Assembly (NCBI GenBank): GCA_038501195.1
Contig: JBBPUQ010000004.1
Span: 620,001-684,000 of the forward strand
Direction of reading: 5' to 3'
DNA: 64,000 bases
Source: Nemania diffusa
Lineage: Eukaryota > Ascomycota > Sordariomycetes > Xylariales > Xylariaceae
Part shown: positions 12,417-28,200 of the stretch, piece after piece
Layout of the letters: every line of letters starts with the position of its first letter
Position numbering within the stretch: position 1 is the stretch's first letter
Translations under genes and position numbers: made by a program
The notes under the pieces: generated by a model
Databases searched by the model: none
Seen by the model: only the letters and a program-made list of their open reading frames with translations
What the model was told of the DNA's origin: nothing

Positions 12417-15400
12417 AATAAAGTTTATTATAAATAATGTTTATATTTAAATTTATAAAATTATAATATAAATCAAAAAAAATAAATTTATAAAATTAAA
12501 TTAAAAAAAAAAACTTAAAAGCTTTTTTTATTTATTTAATTTATTAATATAAAATAGTTTTAAATAAAACTAAAATTAAAAATATATATAAAATAATTTT
12601 AAAAAATCTATTTTTTAAAATTTTTATATTTATTTATATTAAATATTATTATATAAAAAAAAATTGTTATTTTTAATAATTATATATAATATTTATTAAT
12701 TTTACTTTTTTAAATGTTTTTAAATTTTTTAAACTTTTTTAATTTAAAAAACTAAATGTTTTTTTTTTTAAGTTTAATATTTTTTAATTAATACTTTAAT
12801 GTTATAAAATTATTATTTTAATTATTATTAATTATTTTTATATTTATAACTTTTTTATTTAATTAAATAGTTAAATTTGTTTTTAAATTTATTTATTTAA
12901 TTTTTTAAAATAATTTTAACTTTAATTAAATTATTTTATTTATTTAAGTTTTATTTATTATAAATAAACTTTAATATAAAAATTTTATAATAAATTAAGT
13001 TTTTTTTTTTATATTGAATAATAAATATATAATAAAAATAATTAAATATATATTAAAATTTTTTAAAAAGTTTAATTTATATATTAATTAATTAATTTTT
13101 TGTTTAATTTTTTATAGTTTAATTTATTGTTATAAATATTTTTTTAAAAACTTATTAAATAAATAATAACTATTATAAAACTTTAAATAAATTTTATTAT
13201 TAATTTTAAACTTTATTAATTTATATTTATTATTATAATATTATTTTATTTATATTATTATAAAATTTATAATTAATTTTATATTTTTATAAAAATATTG
13301 TTTTATAAAATAAATATTTTTAGCTATATTGTTTTTTTAATTTATTTAAATTAAAATATTATTAAATTTTAAATATTAAAAATTAAATAATTATTTATAT
13401 ATAAATAATTTAATTAAGTTAAAATATATAATGTTTAAATTTTATTATAATATAAATAATATATTTAGTTAATTTTTTTTAAAATATATAAATATATAAT
13501 ATTAACTAGTTATTTTTATAGTTTAATTTTTTTTTTTAATAAATTATTACTTTAAAAATAATATACTATAATTATAAATAATTTTGTTTTAAAATTATAA
13601 TATAAATTTTTAATTATAATTAAAAATAATATTATTACACATTTTTTAATTAATTAATAAAAATTGTTTAATTAATATTATAGTTTAATATATAGCTATA
13701 TATATTTTATATTTAAAAATAAAAAATATATATTTAAATATAATATAAGTTATAATTATTAATATATTATAATTTAAAAATTTATTTAAATATTATAAAA
13801 TAATATTTATTAAAACTTTAAATAGTTTTATAATAAAGTTTATAATAATAATTTTTATTAATTTTATATTTTTTAATTAAATAAATTAATAATTTTTTAA
13901 AAGTTTTTTTTTATTTATATTATATATTTTATATTTATTATAAAATTTTAAATATATTTAAATTTGTTTTATTTTAAATATAATTATATATAGTTTAAAC
14001 TTTATTATTATATATTTATATTTAAAATAATATTTATTATTATATATTATATTTAAAAATTTATTAATTTATTTTTTTAAAATATATAATTTATATTTCT
14101 TTTTATATTTTATATTATAAAATAATTTATTAATTATAATAAATAAATAATTAAAATATAAAAAATTTATAAAATTTTTATTATTTTTATAAATAATTTT
14201 TAAAATTTTATATTATTTAAAATTTTTATTATAATTAGTTATAAATTTTAATTTAATTTTTTATTTATAATTATTTTAAATATTATAAACTATTTTAAGT
14301 TAAAAACTAAACTTTTAATAAATTTTTAAACTTTATTTTTAATATTTATTAAATTAATAAAATTTTATAATTAATTTAATATATTAAAAATAAAGTTAAA
14401 ATATTTAAATAAATAATATATTTATAATTTATATTATAATAAATAAATTAATATATTTATTAAATATTTATTAATATAATTTATTAAATTTATATTTAAA
14501 CTAGTTTAATTTAAAATATTTTTAATAAAATAAAAATTTATAAATATAATTATTAAATTATATAATATTTTTATTATAATTTTTAAATGTTTATATATTT
14601 ATATAATATAAATTATTTTTATTTTTTAAAAAATATAATAAATTTTTAATTAAAATATAAAATAATTACAAAATATAACTCAAAATATTTAAATATTAAA
14701 TATAACTAAATTAAACTTTTATATATATTTATTTTTTAAATAAAAAATTATTATATTAAACTTTTATTTAAAAAAAATATTTATTTATATAAATAAAATT
14801 TTAATTAAATTATAATAATATAATATTATATTGTTATAAATTAATATTTATATTGTTTTAAAAAATTTTAGTTTTATTTTTATAAGTTTTAAAAATATTA
14901 ATTTATAATATATTTAATATTTATTAAAATTATTATTTATAATTTTATTTATTTAATATTTTTAATTTAATAATTTAATTTTTTTTTTATAATAGTTTTA
15001 TATATTAAATATAATAAAAAAATAAAATATATAAAAGTTTATTATTGTTTAAATATTATTTTAAAACTTTTAATTAATATAAAAATTTAAAATTTTAAAA
15101 AATAGCTAGTTTTTTTTTAGTTATAAATATATTAAAAATATTTATTTAAAAGTTTAAAAATTTTATATAAAAATATATAATAAATAATTTTTAAAATAAT
15201 AATAATATTATTTTTTTTAAAATAATATAAATATATTTTATAAATATTATAAATATTTAATTTTAATAATTAAAAAAATTATAATATTATTAATAACAAT
15301 ATAACTAAAGTTTTAATATAGTTATAATAATTTGTTTATAAATATTTAAATATAAATAAAAAATTTTTAAAAGTTTATTAAAACTATAATAAATTATTTT

Positions 15401-16689
15401 AATTTTTTAAAATTAATTATAATAAACTTTTTATAATATTTTAAATAAATTTTAAATTAATAAAAAAATAATATAATATTAATTATTATAATATATTTTT
15501 TATTTTAAATTAATAAAATAATTTTAAACTATAATAATAAAAAATAATTATTAAATATTATAATTTTATTTAAAATTTATAAATTAATAATTAAATAAAA
15601 AAAAATAGTTAGTTTATTTATTATATATAATTTTATTTATAAAATTAATTAAAAATAATATTTATTATTTTTTAATTTTAAATATATTTTTTAATAATTA
15701 AAACAAAATTTTAATTATAATATTACTATTTATATAAATAAATTATATATTTAAAATTTTAATTTTAATTTTAAAAAAAAGTTTTTAATTTTTAAAATAA
15801 AACTTAATTTTAAAATTTTAAATTTAAACTTTTTTATTTTAATTTTTTTTAATAAAAAAAATATATTTAAAATTATTTATTTATAATAGTTTATATTATA
15901 TTATAATTTATATTATTATTAAAATTTATAAAAAAACTTTATATTGTTTTAATATATTAATTAATATTAATATATTTTTAATATTAAATATAATATTAAA
16001 ATTAATTAAATTTATATTTAATATTATAATTATAATAATAAAAATTATAATTAATAATTAATTTATATAATAAATATTAAATAGTTTAAAATTATTAAAA
16101 ATATAAATATTTATTTTAATAATATTTATATTTATATTTTTTATATTAATTATAATTAAAATTAGTTTTTAATTAATAAATATTTAAAATATAACAATTT
16201 TGTTATTATTAATTTTATAGTTATTATTATAATTTTAAAATATTTTTTTTATATATTTTTAATATTTTTATTTATATATTGTTATTTTTAAATTATAATA
16301 ATTTATATTTTTTTAAAAATAGTTTTAATTTTTAATAATAAATTAATAAATATTATTAATTTAAATATAATAAAATTAATTAATACTATTATATTTTTTT
16401 TAAATTCATTTAAATATAAAGTTTTTATTTAATAATAAAAATTTATAAATTATAAATATTTATATTAATAAATTTAATATAAATAATATTATTTATATTA
16501 AAATAATTTTTTATATATATAAATATATTTATAAATATATTTAAAAAGAAATTTTAAAATTAAATATATTATTAAAAATTACTATATAAATATAATATTT
16601 AATTTTAGTTTTATAAAAATTTAAAAATTTATTTTCAAATAATAAAATTAATTTAATATTATAATTTAATATTTAATTTAATTTTTTAA
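12417..16689. other. Unassigned A+T sequence inside A1
   Basis: About 4.3 kb of nearly pure A+T with no reading frame, no tandem array and no match elsewhere in the window that I could see. It lies between the point where A1 stops matching A2 and the left limit of the recognised X copy. Because the outer X copy is cut by the window edge, this may simply be the left part of the X copy. Alternatively it is a separate old insertion. Confidence 0.4.
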
Positions 16690-19600
16690 ATTTTATTAGT
16701 TTTAAAAATTTATATTTATTATATTTTAATAAATAAAATTTAAATTTAATTTATTTTATATAATATATTTTTTTTTTTTATATTTTTAAATTTGTTATTT
16801 TTTATTTTAATAATATATTTAAATTAATTAAATAACTTTTTAATAATAAAAATATAATATATTTTTATATTTAAACAAATTATATAATTACTTTTATTAA
16901 ATTAATTAAATAATGTTTTAATAATAAAAATATAATTTATTTTTATATTTAAATAAATTATATAATTATTTTTATTAAATTCTTTTTTAATAATAATTAT
17001 TAAATATTAAAATATATTATTTTAAATTTATAATATTATAAAAAAACTTGTTATAATTTATTAATAATAAATTTATTTTTTAAATTAAATATATTTTTAA
17101 AATTATAATTAAATATAAAAAAAACAGCATTTAAAATAAATATAAAATTTAACTATTTAATATCAAATTTTAAACAATAAAAATAATTATTTTTTATTAA
17201 AAACAATATACAATATTTTATATATATATATATAACTAAATATATAAATAATATATATATAATTTATTTAAAAAAAAATTTAATATATTTTTATATATAT
17301 TAATTATATTTTTTAATTAAATTAAAAGTTTTATTATAATATTTATATATAATATTATAGTTAATTATAATAAATATTTTATTATTTAAATTTAATTTTA
17401 AAAACAAAAAATTTTATAAATTTACAAAAAAACTAAAGCTTTTTTTTATTTTTATATTATATAAGCTTAATTTTTTTTTTATTTTAATATTTATTTTAAT
17501 ATTTATTATAACTATTTTTATATTTAAAGCTTTTTTTATTTTATAAAAATTTATTATTTTTATATTATAATTAAAAAAATATTTAGTTTTTATTGTTTTA
17601 TTTGATTTTTTAATAGCTATATTAATAAATGAAAAGTTTTTAAACAACTATTGTTATAATTAAAAGCTTTATTGTAATAATATATAATATATATTTTATT
17701 AATATATTATTATTTTTAAAAAAGTATAAATAATTTTTAATATTTAAATTTATATATATATAAATAACTGTTATAATTCTATATTAATTATTATTATTTT
17801 TATTAAAAGTTTTTATTATTATAATATATTGTAGCTTTTTTAAAATAAAATATATTTTATAATATAAAAATATTTTTATTAAATATTTTAATTATTATTA
17901 TAAACTATATTAAAAATTAATTAATTACTTTTTACAATAATATATTTAATTTTTAAATATAAACATTTATTTTAACTTTTATAATTAATTTAATAATTTA
18001 TTACAATATTATTAAATTAATTAAAAAAGTTTATTATAAAGTTAAAATTTAATAAGTATTTTTTTTAATTAATTTTAAATTTTTTATAAAAAAGTTAAAT
18101 TATTTAATAAAATAATATATATTAATAAAAATTAGTTTATTATTATTAATAATTATATTAATATTATTATAATTTTTATAATTAAATTTAAATTAATTAA
18201 TATTTATTTATTGTAAATAATATTAATATTAAAAATTAATATTAATAAAATTAAACATATTATTTTATTTATTAAGCTATAAAGTTAATTTTTTTTTATA
18301 AAATTTAAAAGTTATATTATTAAAAAAATTAATATATTATTTTTATTACTATTAAAATTATAGTTTAATAAATTATTATTATTATTATTATTGTTTTTAT
18401 TATTATTATTAAAAAATTTTTTAAAACTAAAAACTTTAAATAATTAATATTAAAATTTAAATATTTAATACTATTAATATTTATAATTATAAACTAAAAA
18501 TTAAAACTAATATTAATATATAATAAAATATTATAATAAATTATTATATAAAATATTTTTATATAGTTTATTAAATAACTTTTTTATAAATAGCTATAAT
18601 TTAATATTAAATTAAATAAATAAAATAATTATAATTAAAAAAAAATATATTATTTAATGTTATAAATATATATTATATAAATATATTTATAGTAACTATT
18701 GTTAAATTAGCAAATTTTACTATTAATATTAATAAAATTTTAAAAAAGTGTTTTTTTAATGTTTATATAACTATAAGTTTTTTTATATTTGTTTTTAATA
18801 TAAAAACTAATAATAAAATATATTTTATTTTTTAAAGTATTTTTTATAATAAAAAAATTATTTTTTTATAAAATTTATTTATAAATAAAAATAAAAACTA
18901 TATAAATATAAATAATATATATAAATTAATAAAATTATTATAAATATAATTAAAATAATTAATAAAACTATTATAATTTATTATTAATATTAATATTTTA
19001 AAAATTAATTTAATTATTATTATAATAATATTTATAAAATTTATAATTATTTATTATTAAGTTATAAATTTTGTTATTATTATTTATATATTATTTGCTA
19101 TTATATTTACTATATTTTATAAAGTAAAAATATTTTTTTTTGTTTATTATATATTTATATATTATATTAAATATTTTGTTTATTTTATAGTTTTTTTTTT
19201 TTAATTATTAAATTTTTAAAATATTGCTTTTATTTTAATATTTATATTTTTGTTTATTTTAAAATTAAATAATATATTGTTTATAATTTATTATTTTTAT
19301 TTTATATATAGCTATATATATAAAAACTAAAACTTTTAAAGTTTTTAAAATATTATAATAATATTATTACAAAGTTTTAATTATAATTAAAAATTAAATT
19401 GTTATAAAAGTTTTATTATATTAAACTTAATTTATTTTAATATAAATTTTTAATAATAACAAATAAATAAAACTTTTTAATTATAAAAAAGCTTTTGTTT
19501 TTTTTATAAATATATTTTTTTTATATTTTTATTTAATATATATAATAAAAATATAATAAAATAATATAATAAAATAATTAAAATAATTAAAAAGTTATAT

Positions 19601-20220
19601 TAATATAATAAAAAAATAAAACAAAAGTATTTTTTAAAATATAAATATAGTATAAATTTTATAAAAATATTTAATTAATAAAACAAATATATAACAATTT
19701 AAATTATATAAAAAAATAAAAAAAAAATAATATAGTTAAATTTAATTATATATATAAAATTTTAATATAATTATTACTATTTAAATATAAAATAAACTAG
19801 TGTTTAAAAAGCTATTAATTAAAAATATTATAAATATTAATTATAATTAAATATAATTAAAAAAATCAATATAACTATTTTAATATATAAAAATATAAAA
19901 ATATAAAAATAATATAAAAATTTTTATATTAATTTATAAAAAGTTTAATAATAATTAATTGTTTAAAATAAAAAACTTGTTAAATTTAATTAATATTATA
20001 TTTAAATAAAATAATATATTGTTAAAAATATATATATTATTTAAAAAAATAAAATATTTTGTTATAATATATATATTAAAGTTAAAACATTTAAATAATA
20101 AAAATTTAATTTAAATAAAATATTTTAAATAATATATTATAAATAGTATATAATTTGCTAATAAAAAAAAAAACTAAAAATATAAAATTATTTAATTATA
20201 AAATTTACTATATTATTTAA
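16690..20220. repeat. Repeat X, second copy, with an intact empty A1 target site
   Basis: The left part (16690-18129) repeats 1-1394 and the right part (18130-about 20220) repeats 61227-about 63290. In this copy the two halves are contiguous: the sequence runs through ATAAA (18125-18129) straight into AATTAGTTTATTATT, whereas in the outer copy A1 sits exactly at that pentamer. The minus-strand frame at 17414-17647 is low-complexity I/K/N/F-rich sequence and is not conserved in the other copy. Class unknown. Confidence 0.75.
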
Positions 20221-20234
20221 TAAAATTTATTAAA

Positions 20235-21240
20235 AATAAACTTAAAATTATTTATAACTTTATATTAAATTAAAAATTTTTAGTTTAATAATATTATAAT
20301 TTTATTTTATTTTAATTAAAACTTTATTTAAAAATAAAATAACTTATATAAAATTAATAAAAATATATTAATTATTTTAAATATTATTAAAATAAAAAAT
20401 TATAATATTATATTTATATTTATAAAAAATATTAAATTTAATAAAAAAAATTTATTAATAGTTTTAACAAATAAAATAAATTATATTAATAAATTATATT
20501 TATTATAGTTAAAAAATTAACTATTTTTATATAATTAAATTAAAAGTAATTTTAATAGTTTATTATTTTTAAATAGTTATAATTTTAAAAATTGATTTAT
20601 TTTTATATTTTTTAATAAATAAATAAATTTTATATTTTTATAATAAAAAAATCTTTTATTAATATTAAAAAATAAATTTATATAAAAAACTAATTAAATT
20701 AATATATATTTTTAATATAATTAAAATTATTAATTAAATTAATTTTTAAATTATATTAATTTAATTTTTAATAATAGTTATATTAAAATAATTAATAATA
20801 AAACTAAATATTTAAATAAAAAAATAGTTAATAGAAAATATATTTAATTTAAAATTTAATTTAATACTTTTAAATATATTTAAAATATTAATAATATATT
20901 TAATATATTTATATATTATTTAAAAATAAATAATAATATTATTAATATATATTAATAAATATTAAATATAAAATAATAATTTATTATTTATAAACTATTA
21001 AATAAATTTTAAACTATTTTAAAATTTTATTAATATAACTTTAAATATTTTAAATTTTTATATAAAAACAATTATTATTTAATTAATATATTATAATTAA
21101 ATTAAAAATTAATAAAAAAATTTAAAACAATTTATTATTATAATATAAATATAATTATATAATTTAATTATAACAGTTTTTTAAATTATTAAAAAATAAA
21201 TATTAAAAATAATAATTTTATTAAAAAGTTTTTAATTAAT
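20235..21240. repeat. A1 internal segment, third part
   Basis: Matches 46980-47980 in A2 almost base for base, starting at AAAATTATTTATAAC. It ends with TTAAT (21236-21240), the left TSD copy of element B2; in A2 the sequence runs across this point without interruption. Confidence 0.75.
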
Positions 21241-21549
21241 TGTAATAAGTATAATATTAACAATAAGTTCAAAAACTAAATAATATTATATATTTTAAAA
21301 AATAAACTAAAATTAAAAAAATTAAAAAACAAATTTAACTTTTTAAATTAAATCAACATATTTATATAAGTGCTTTTTTATTTATTACTTTTTTTTTTTT
21401 ATATTTACTATTTTATTTAATTTTTAATAAGTTTATTATTTTAAATAATAAATAAATCTATTTAACTATTATAACTATTTATTAATTATATTATATATAT
21501 TAACTATTTTTAAAATTTATTTGTTTAAATATAAATATAGTTTGTAACA
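21241..21549. repeat. Left LTR of B2
   Basis: 309 bp, canonical TGTAATAAG start and TTTGTAACA end. It is the best-preserved pair of TG...CA ends in the B family and defines the family boundaries used for B1. The T-rich stretch just inside (21550 on) may be the polypurine tract of a minus-strand element. Confidence 0.92.
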
Positions 21550-23262
21550 ACTTTTTTTATATAAAAAAAGCTTAACTTAAGTTTTTGCTACAGCAGATAT
21601 TTAAACTACAAGTTTTTAAAATTAATACTTTTAAGTAGTAAAAAAATATTTTCGATTATATATAATTGGTTTATATATAAAAGCTTTTAATTTTTGCTAT
21701 TTTTTTGTTATACTAATAGTTAATTCGATAATATTGTTAGCTTTTATATAATATTATATATATATTTAAAGATTTTTTTATTTTTTATATTTACGATGTT
21801 TTTTTATTATATTTACTTTATTATTTTTAAAATATTTTTTTATAAATGTTTTTTTTTTTGCTGTTTTTTTTTATGTTAATAATTTTATAAAAAAACTGTT
21901 TATACTAAAGTTTTAATTATAGAATTTTTATATATATATAAAAAAGTTTTTTAAAATATTTATTAAATATTACTAGTTATTATAATTTTATTTTTTTTAA
22001 ATTATTTTATAATAAAGTTTGTTTAATTTAATATATAATAATAAAACTTTTTTAATTTTTTATTTTTTTTTATTATATTTAAAATTTATAACTTTTTTTT
22101 TAAAATATTTAAAATTTTGCTTTAAAAGTAAATTTTTTAAATATTTATATAATCGATTTATATAAAACTATTAAAATTTTTTTTAAAAAGTTAATAAATA
22201 AAATTTAAAAATATCTTTTTATTATTATTAATAATTTTATAATATATTTTTATTATTAAATAATTTAATTTATTATTAAATTAATTTATTTATTTATTTA
22301 TTTTTTATAAAATATATACTTGATTTTTTATTAAAAAGTTAAAGTTTTATTAATATTTGTTAATTTAATTAATTATTTTTTATTAAACTTAAAATATTTA
22401 TTGTTTTATTACTACTATATATTTATATATTTTAGTTATAAAACTTTGTATTTTTTTATAGTTTAAATATTAATTTTTTTATTTTAGCTTTTAAATTAAA
22501 TGTTATTTTTATAGCTTAACTAGCTAATATTTTATATAAAAATAAACTTTTTAGCAATTTATATAGCAGTAATATTTATATTATATTTAATATTAATAAT
22601 ATTTTAAACTAATTTTTTTAAAAATAGTTAATAAAAAGTTATAATTTTTAGTTTATTTATTAATATATAATTTTTATTTGTTTAATAGTTTATTTATAGC
22701 TAGCAAAAAAAAAGTTTAGTTTTATTTTATAAATTTAAAACAGTTTATTTGTAAATTTAACTATAAATTAAAAACTATAGTTACTAGTAAAACTTTCTAG
22801 TTAATTATATATTTAATATAATTTATTATAATATATTTTTATAATTTGTTTTATAGTTATTATATTTTTATAAACTATAGTTTATATAAGTTTAAACAAT
22901 TTGTTAATTATATAAAAAGTTATATTGTTTTTTCAATGTTTTATTTTTTAAAATTTTAGCCGCTTTATATAAATAATTTACTATATATTAATTTATTTTT
23001 TTATAAACTTTGGGCTATTAATACTTCTAAGTTATTAAAACTTTTGTTTTATTTTTTTTTAAATATATTATAGCTAACTAAATATATATTTTTTTGATTA
23101 ATTTAATATATAAATAATTAATATTTAATATTATTAAATATTTTTTATATAATATTAAATTATTTAATATTATTTAATTTAAGTTTTAATTAATATAAGC
23201 TTTTTTTTTATATTTAATTAAACTTTTATTAGTTTTATTAACTTTTAAAACTAAATTAATAA

Positions 23263-23456
23263 TATAATACTAGCTCAAAGTAAAATTTTTTGATTTTTTT
23301 ATTTTAAGTTTTAATTTAAAAGTAGGTTTAAGTATAAGATATGTTTATTACAAAGGTTTCGCAAAAAAAGTGCTATTGCAACATTGTTTTTATAACAACT
23401 TTTTTTTAACAACTTTTTTAAAAAGCTTTTTTAAAAAAGTTTTAATAAATTTAATA
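23263..23456. repeat. Left LTR of A2, comparatively little mutated
   Basis: 194 bp from TATAATACTAGCTC to AATTTAATA. It keeps blocks such as AAGTAGGTTTAAG and AAAGGTTTCGCAAA that are RIP-converted in the right LTR (AAATAGATTTAAA and AAAGTTCTGTAAA). Confidence 0.85.
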
Positions 23457-25097
23457 TTTGCTTTTTTTTAAAAAAATAAAAAAATAATATTTTTGTTACT
23501 TTGTTTATAAAAATAAATCGAATATAAAATTAAAACAATAATATAAATTTATTAATAAATAAATATATATTAAAGTTGTTATAATATATAAAAAGTTAAA
23601 AAAAACAATTAATTATAAAAAAAAAAACTAAATATTACAATATAAAAACTTAACTGAAAAAACATTTATATTTTTATTAATATTTAATAAATAATAAAAC
23701 TTTTTTAAACTTTTAAAATAAGTTCAAAATTATTTACAAAAAAGTTTTTAATAAACAAAAAATATATAACTTATATTAGCACTTTTTTATAATTTAAAAA
23801 ATATATATAAAAACTTTAAAGTAACTTTATTATAAAAAGTTTAGTTAATATAATCAATAAAATTTTTAAAAGCTTTACAATTATTAAAAATTAAATATTT
23901 TTTAATAAATAAATTTATTACTACATTTTTTTTATTAAATACTTAAACAAACTAAATAATAAATAGTTTTTTTATTAATATATAATAAAACTTTAAATAG
24001 CTTTTTTATTAATAGTAAAAAATTTAAATAGTTTTTTTATTTATATATAATAATTTATAAAAAATTAAATAATAGTTGAAATTATTTTAAAAATAAAACT
24101 TTTTTTAAATAGTATTTTTTATTTTGTATATATAAAAAATAAATAACTTTTTTAAAAATATTTTCAAATATATTAATAGATTAAAAAAAATATGTTAATA
24201 AAGCTGCCGATATTTAATAATGTTATAAAGTTTTAATTATTTGTTTTAAATATTTAAAAATTACTATAAAAACTTTTTGTTTTTATATAAATGTTTTAAT
24301 AGCAGAAGTTTTTTGTTGCTTTTACAACTAAAATATTTTTTTATTACTGCTATTATTATTGCTAAAAAGTTAAATAATTTATTTTTATAATAGTTAAATT
24401 ATAATTTATTGCTTTAATATTTATTACTTGCTATAGTTATTAAAAAATTATTATTATATATATAAATAATATTATAAACTTTATAATCAAAAATATTAAT
24501 ATTAAATATTTTGTTAATAATATTAATAACAATATTTAATAACTATTATAAATTATTTTTAATATTTATAATAAATTTATAAAAAATATTAAGTTGTTTT
24601 TATAAATTAAAATTTAAAAATAGTTTATTAATAATTAAAATATTATTTAAAGCTATAATAGTTTTAACTACTTTTAATAAATAAATATTTAAAATAAATA
24701 TAAATAAGTTTATATATTTATTATAATATATTTTTAAGCTATTTTTGTTAATTTTATTTGTTAGTTTATAATATATATAAAATATAACTATAATAGTATT
24801 ATTGTTTATATTATTTATATAAATATATATAAAATTATTTAATTATTTTTAAATATAATTAAATATTTTAAAATATTTAATAATAAAATCTTAATTATAA
24901 TAACAAAATTATTTTATATTAATAAAATTGTTATTTTTAAAAATAATATTTTATTTTATTTATAATAAGTTTAATTTATAAACTAAAAAATTTAATTTAT
25001 AAAATAATATATTATTAAGTTTTATAATATTATTAAATATATAAGCTAATATTATAAATTTTATAAAGCTAGATTTATAAATTTATTTTTAATTATA
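23457..25097. repeat. A2 internal segment, first part
   Basis: A-family interior matching 1576-2826. It ends with TTATA (25093-25097), the left TSD copy of element C1. No coding frame is left. Confidence 0.65.
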
Positions 25098-25297
25098 TAT
25101 AAAAGTTATAATATATAGTATAAATATAGTCGTTTTATAAAATAATCGCTAATTTTAAAAAGTAGTTATAATAAATTACTTTTATTTAAAAATTAATTTT
25201 ATATATTATATTTTTTTAAATATTAACTAATTAATATTTAGTTTATATTTGCTATATATATAATATAATATAACATAGTAGTAGTTGCTTTTTTATA
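25098..25297. repeat. Left LTR of C1
   Basis: 200 bp, from TATAAAAGTTATAATATATAG to the TTGCTTTTTTATA end. It aligns full length with 43303-43502 and with the nearly unmutated solo copy at 53988-54187, in which the start is TGTAAGAGTTGCAG. Confidence 0.88.
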
Positions 25298-28200
25298 TTA
25301 TTTTTTTTTTTTAAAACATTAATTTTTAACACTAATTATTATTGTTAATTTTATTGTTGTTAATTTATATACTTTTGTATTTATAAAATTAGTACTAATT
25401 TATTAGTTATATTATATATATTAAATATATATTTATTTATAAATATAAAAAATACTTTTATATTTTTATAAATAAATATTTAACTTTTATATTTTAATTA
25501 ACTTTTATATATATCGCTATATGTTTTTTTTTTTTTTTTTATATATTTTATAAATTTTATAATTATTTTTCAGTTTTTTTTTTTTAGCTTTTTTATTAAT
25601 TAATCATTTATTTATATTTCTATTTTTATTTTTATTTTTATTTTTTTTTTTTTTTTAATTTTTCTTTTTTTTTAATTTTTTTTTGCTTTTTTATTACTTG
25701 CTATAACATCGCAAAAAACTTTTGTTAAAACTTACTTTTTTAATAAAAAATAAAATTAGCAATATTTTAATTGCAAAATATTCGTTAAAAAAAACAACAA
25801 TAATAAAAAACTTTAAATTTAAAATATTTTTAGTATAAAGTTTTATTTTTAATATATTATTAAAATATATTTTAATTTTTAAATATACTGTTTATATATA
25901 TTAGTTTTATTTAATAGTATTAAATATATTTTATATATATATAATTATATAGTTTATTTTATTATAAGTTATTTTTATAATTTATAGTTATTTACTAATT
26001 TATATATTAAAATTTTTAATATTTTTAAATATTTTTTTTTTTTTTAAATATTGTTTAAAAATTTATTAAATTTTTTTTTAGCTTTATTAAATATATAAAA
26101 ATTGCTTTTTTTTACTATTAAATTAATACTGCTTAAATAATTAACAAATATATTTTATATTAAAATCGCTATATATATAATATACTTTAAAAAAAGCTAA
26201 TTTTATTTTATATAAAATAATTTAAAAAAAAAAGCACGCTATTTTTGCTACTTTTAACTTTAAATATTTAGTAATTATTTAAGTTAAAACTGTTACTACT
26301 TGCTACTTTTTAACTTTTTAATTAAAAATATTAATTGTAAATTTTTTATATATTTTTTTTATAATTTATATTTATTTAATAGTTTTTAATTACTTTTTTA
26401 ATATTTTATTATTAGTTAATTTATAGCTAAAAAAAAAACTCGTTATATTTTTGCTATTATATAGTTAAAATATAACTAAAACTTTGCTTTTTTTTTTTGT
26501 TTTAATATTTGTTTTTATGTTTTTAATATTAGCTTTTTTGTATTTATTAAAACAGCTATCAATTAATTAATAAAATACTGCTATATAAGCTTTATTTAGT
26601 TTTTTAATATAAACTTACTGTTTTAAAATAACATCAATATTAAAATTGCTGAAACTAAAACAACTGCTTTATAAAATTTTTACTTTTATATTATATAATA
26701 CTTTTTTAAGCACAAATATATTAATTTAATTATTTAAATAACAATAGTAAATTTATTTTATATATACTTAATAATTAATATATTACTATTAATTAAGTTT
26801 AATAGTTTTTTTTTTTTACTTTAATAATAATTTTTTTAAGTTTTAATAAAATTTTTTTTTAGTTTATATTATATTTAGCTATTTTTGTAAGTTTATTTAC
26901 AAAATATTTAATATTTATTTATTAATTTATTATTAGTTTTAAATTTTATTTTATTATAGCGATTTTTATAAATTATTTTTTAATTATTTTATAGTTTTTT
27001 AGCTTTTGTTAACTTTTATTAACAGTTTTTTTTTTAAAACTTTTTTTTATTAATATTTAATATTTGTTTTTTTTTTTTAAATTTTTATACTAATAAAATT
27101 TTTGCTAACTTTTATTAATAAAACTTAGTTTTTAATAGTTTTTTTAGTTTTATTTAATAAACTAGTTTTTTAATTAATTATTTTTTTTTTTATTATTTAT
27201 ACTTTTTAACAATTATTGTAATAAAATATTACTATTTATATTGCTTTAGTTTTAAGCTAAATTATTTCATTTAATATATAATTTTTTTATTTTTTGTTTA
27301 TATTTTATAAAAAAAGCTTTTATATTAATTAAATATTTTTTTAGTTTTTATATATTATATTTAATAAATTAACTTTTTTATTTTATTAAATATTTTAATA
27401 TATTTTTGTTTTTTTTATAACAAACTATATTTTTTACTATTTATTTTTTTTATTTATTTTTTAGTTTTAAAAGTACTAATTGTTTTCTGCTTTTTTAATA
27501 TTTAGTTTATAGTTTTAAAAATAATATAAAAAATATATTGTATATTTTTAAATATTGCAAAAATAATTCTACTTAATATATTTATAGTTTTATTTTTTTT
27601 GTAACTTTTATTTTAATATATATAAAAGCTAGCTTTTAGCTATATTTAAATCAGAAATAAACTATAAATAATCCGATTATTTTTTTTACTTTATATTTTT
27701 TTACTATATATTTTTTGTTATAGTTTCTTTTTATTGTTTTTACAGTTTTAGTTTAATATTTATTAAACGTTTTTTAAACAGTTATAATTTGTTATAGTTT
27801 TTTTTTTACTTTTTATATTTTTAACTGTAGTTTTTTTAGTATAAATTTTATAATTTTAAAGTAGTAGCTATATAAAGCTTTAAAAAATAAACATTTAATA
27901 ATAATATATATACTATTGTTATATATAAATTTTATTTTTTAAAATATTTTAAGCTATATATTTAATTTTTAAACAGTATATATTTTTAAGTACTTTTTAA
28001 AAGTTTAATAAATATACTTTATTTATTTATTAGTTTATAAATATTAAGCAGTAAACAATTGCTGCTTGATTTTTTTTTTGTTATAAAATTTTTTTTAAAA
28101 ACAGTTTATAATTAACTTGTTTTTATTACTTACAATTTTTTTTAATAAACTAAATTTATATTTTATTTATTTATATAACATTTATACTAATTTAATAACA

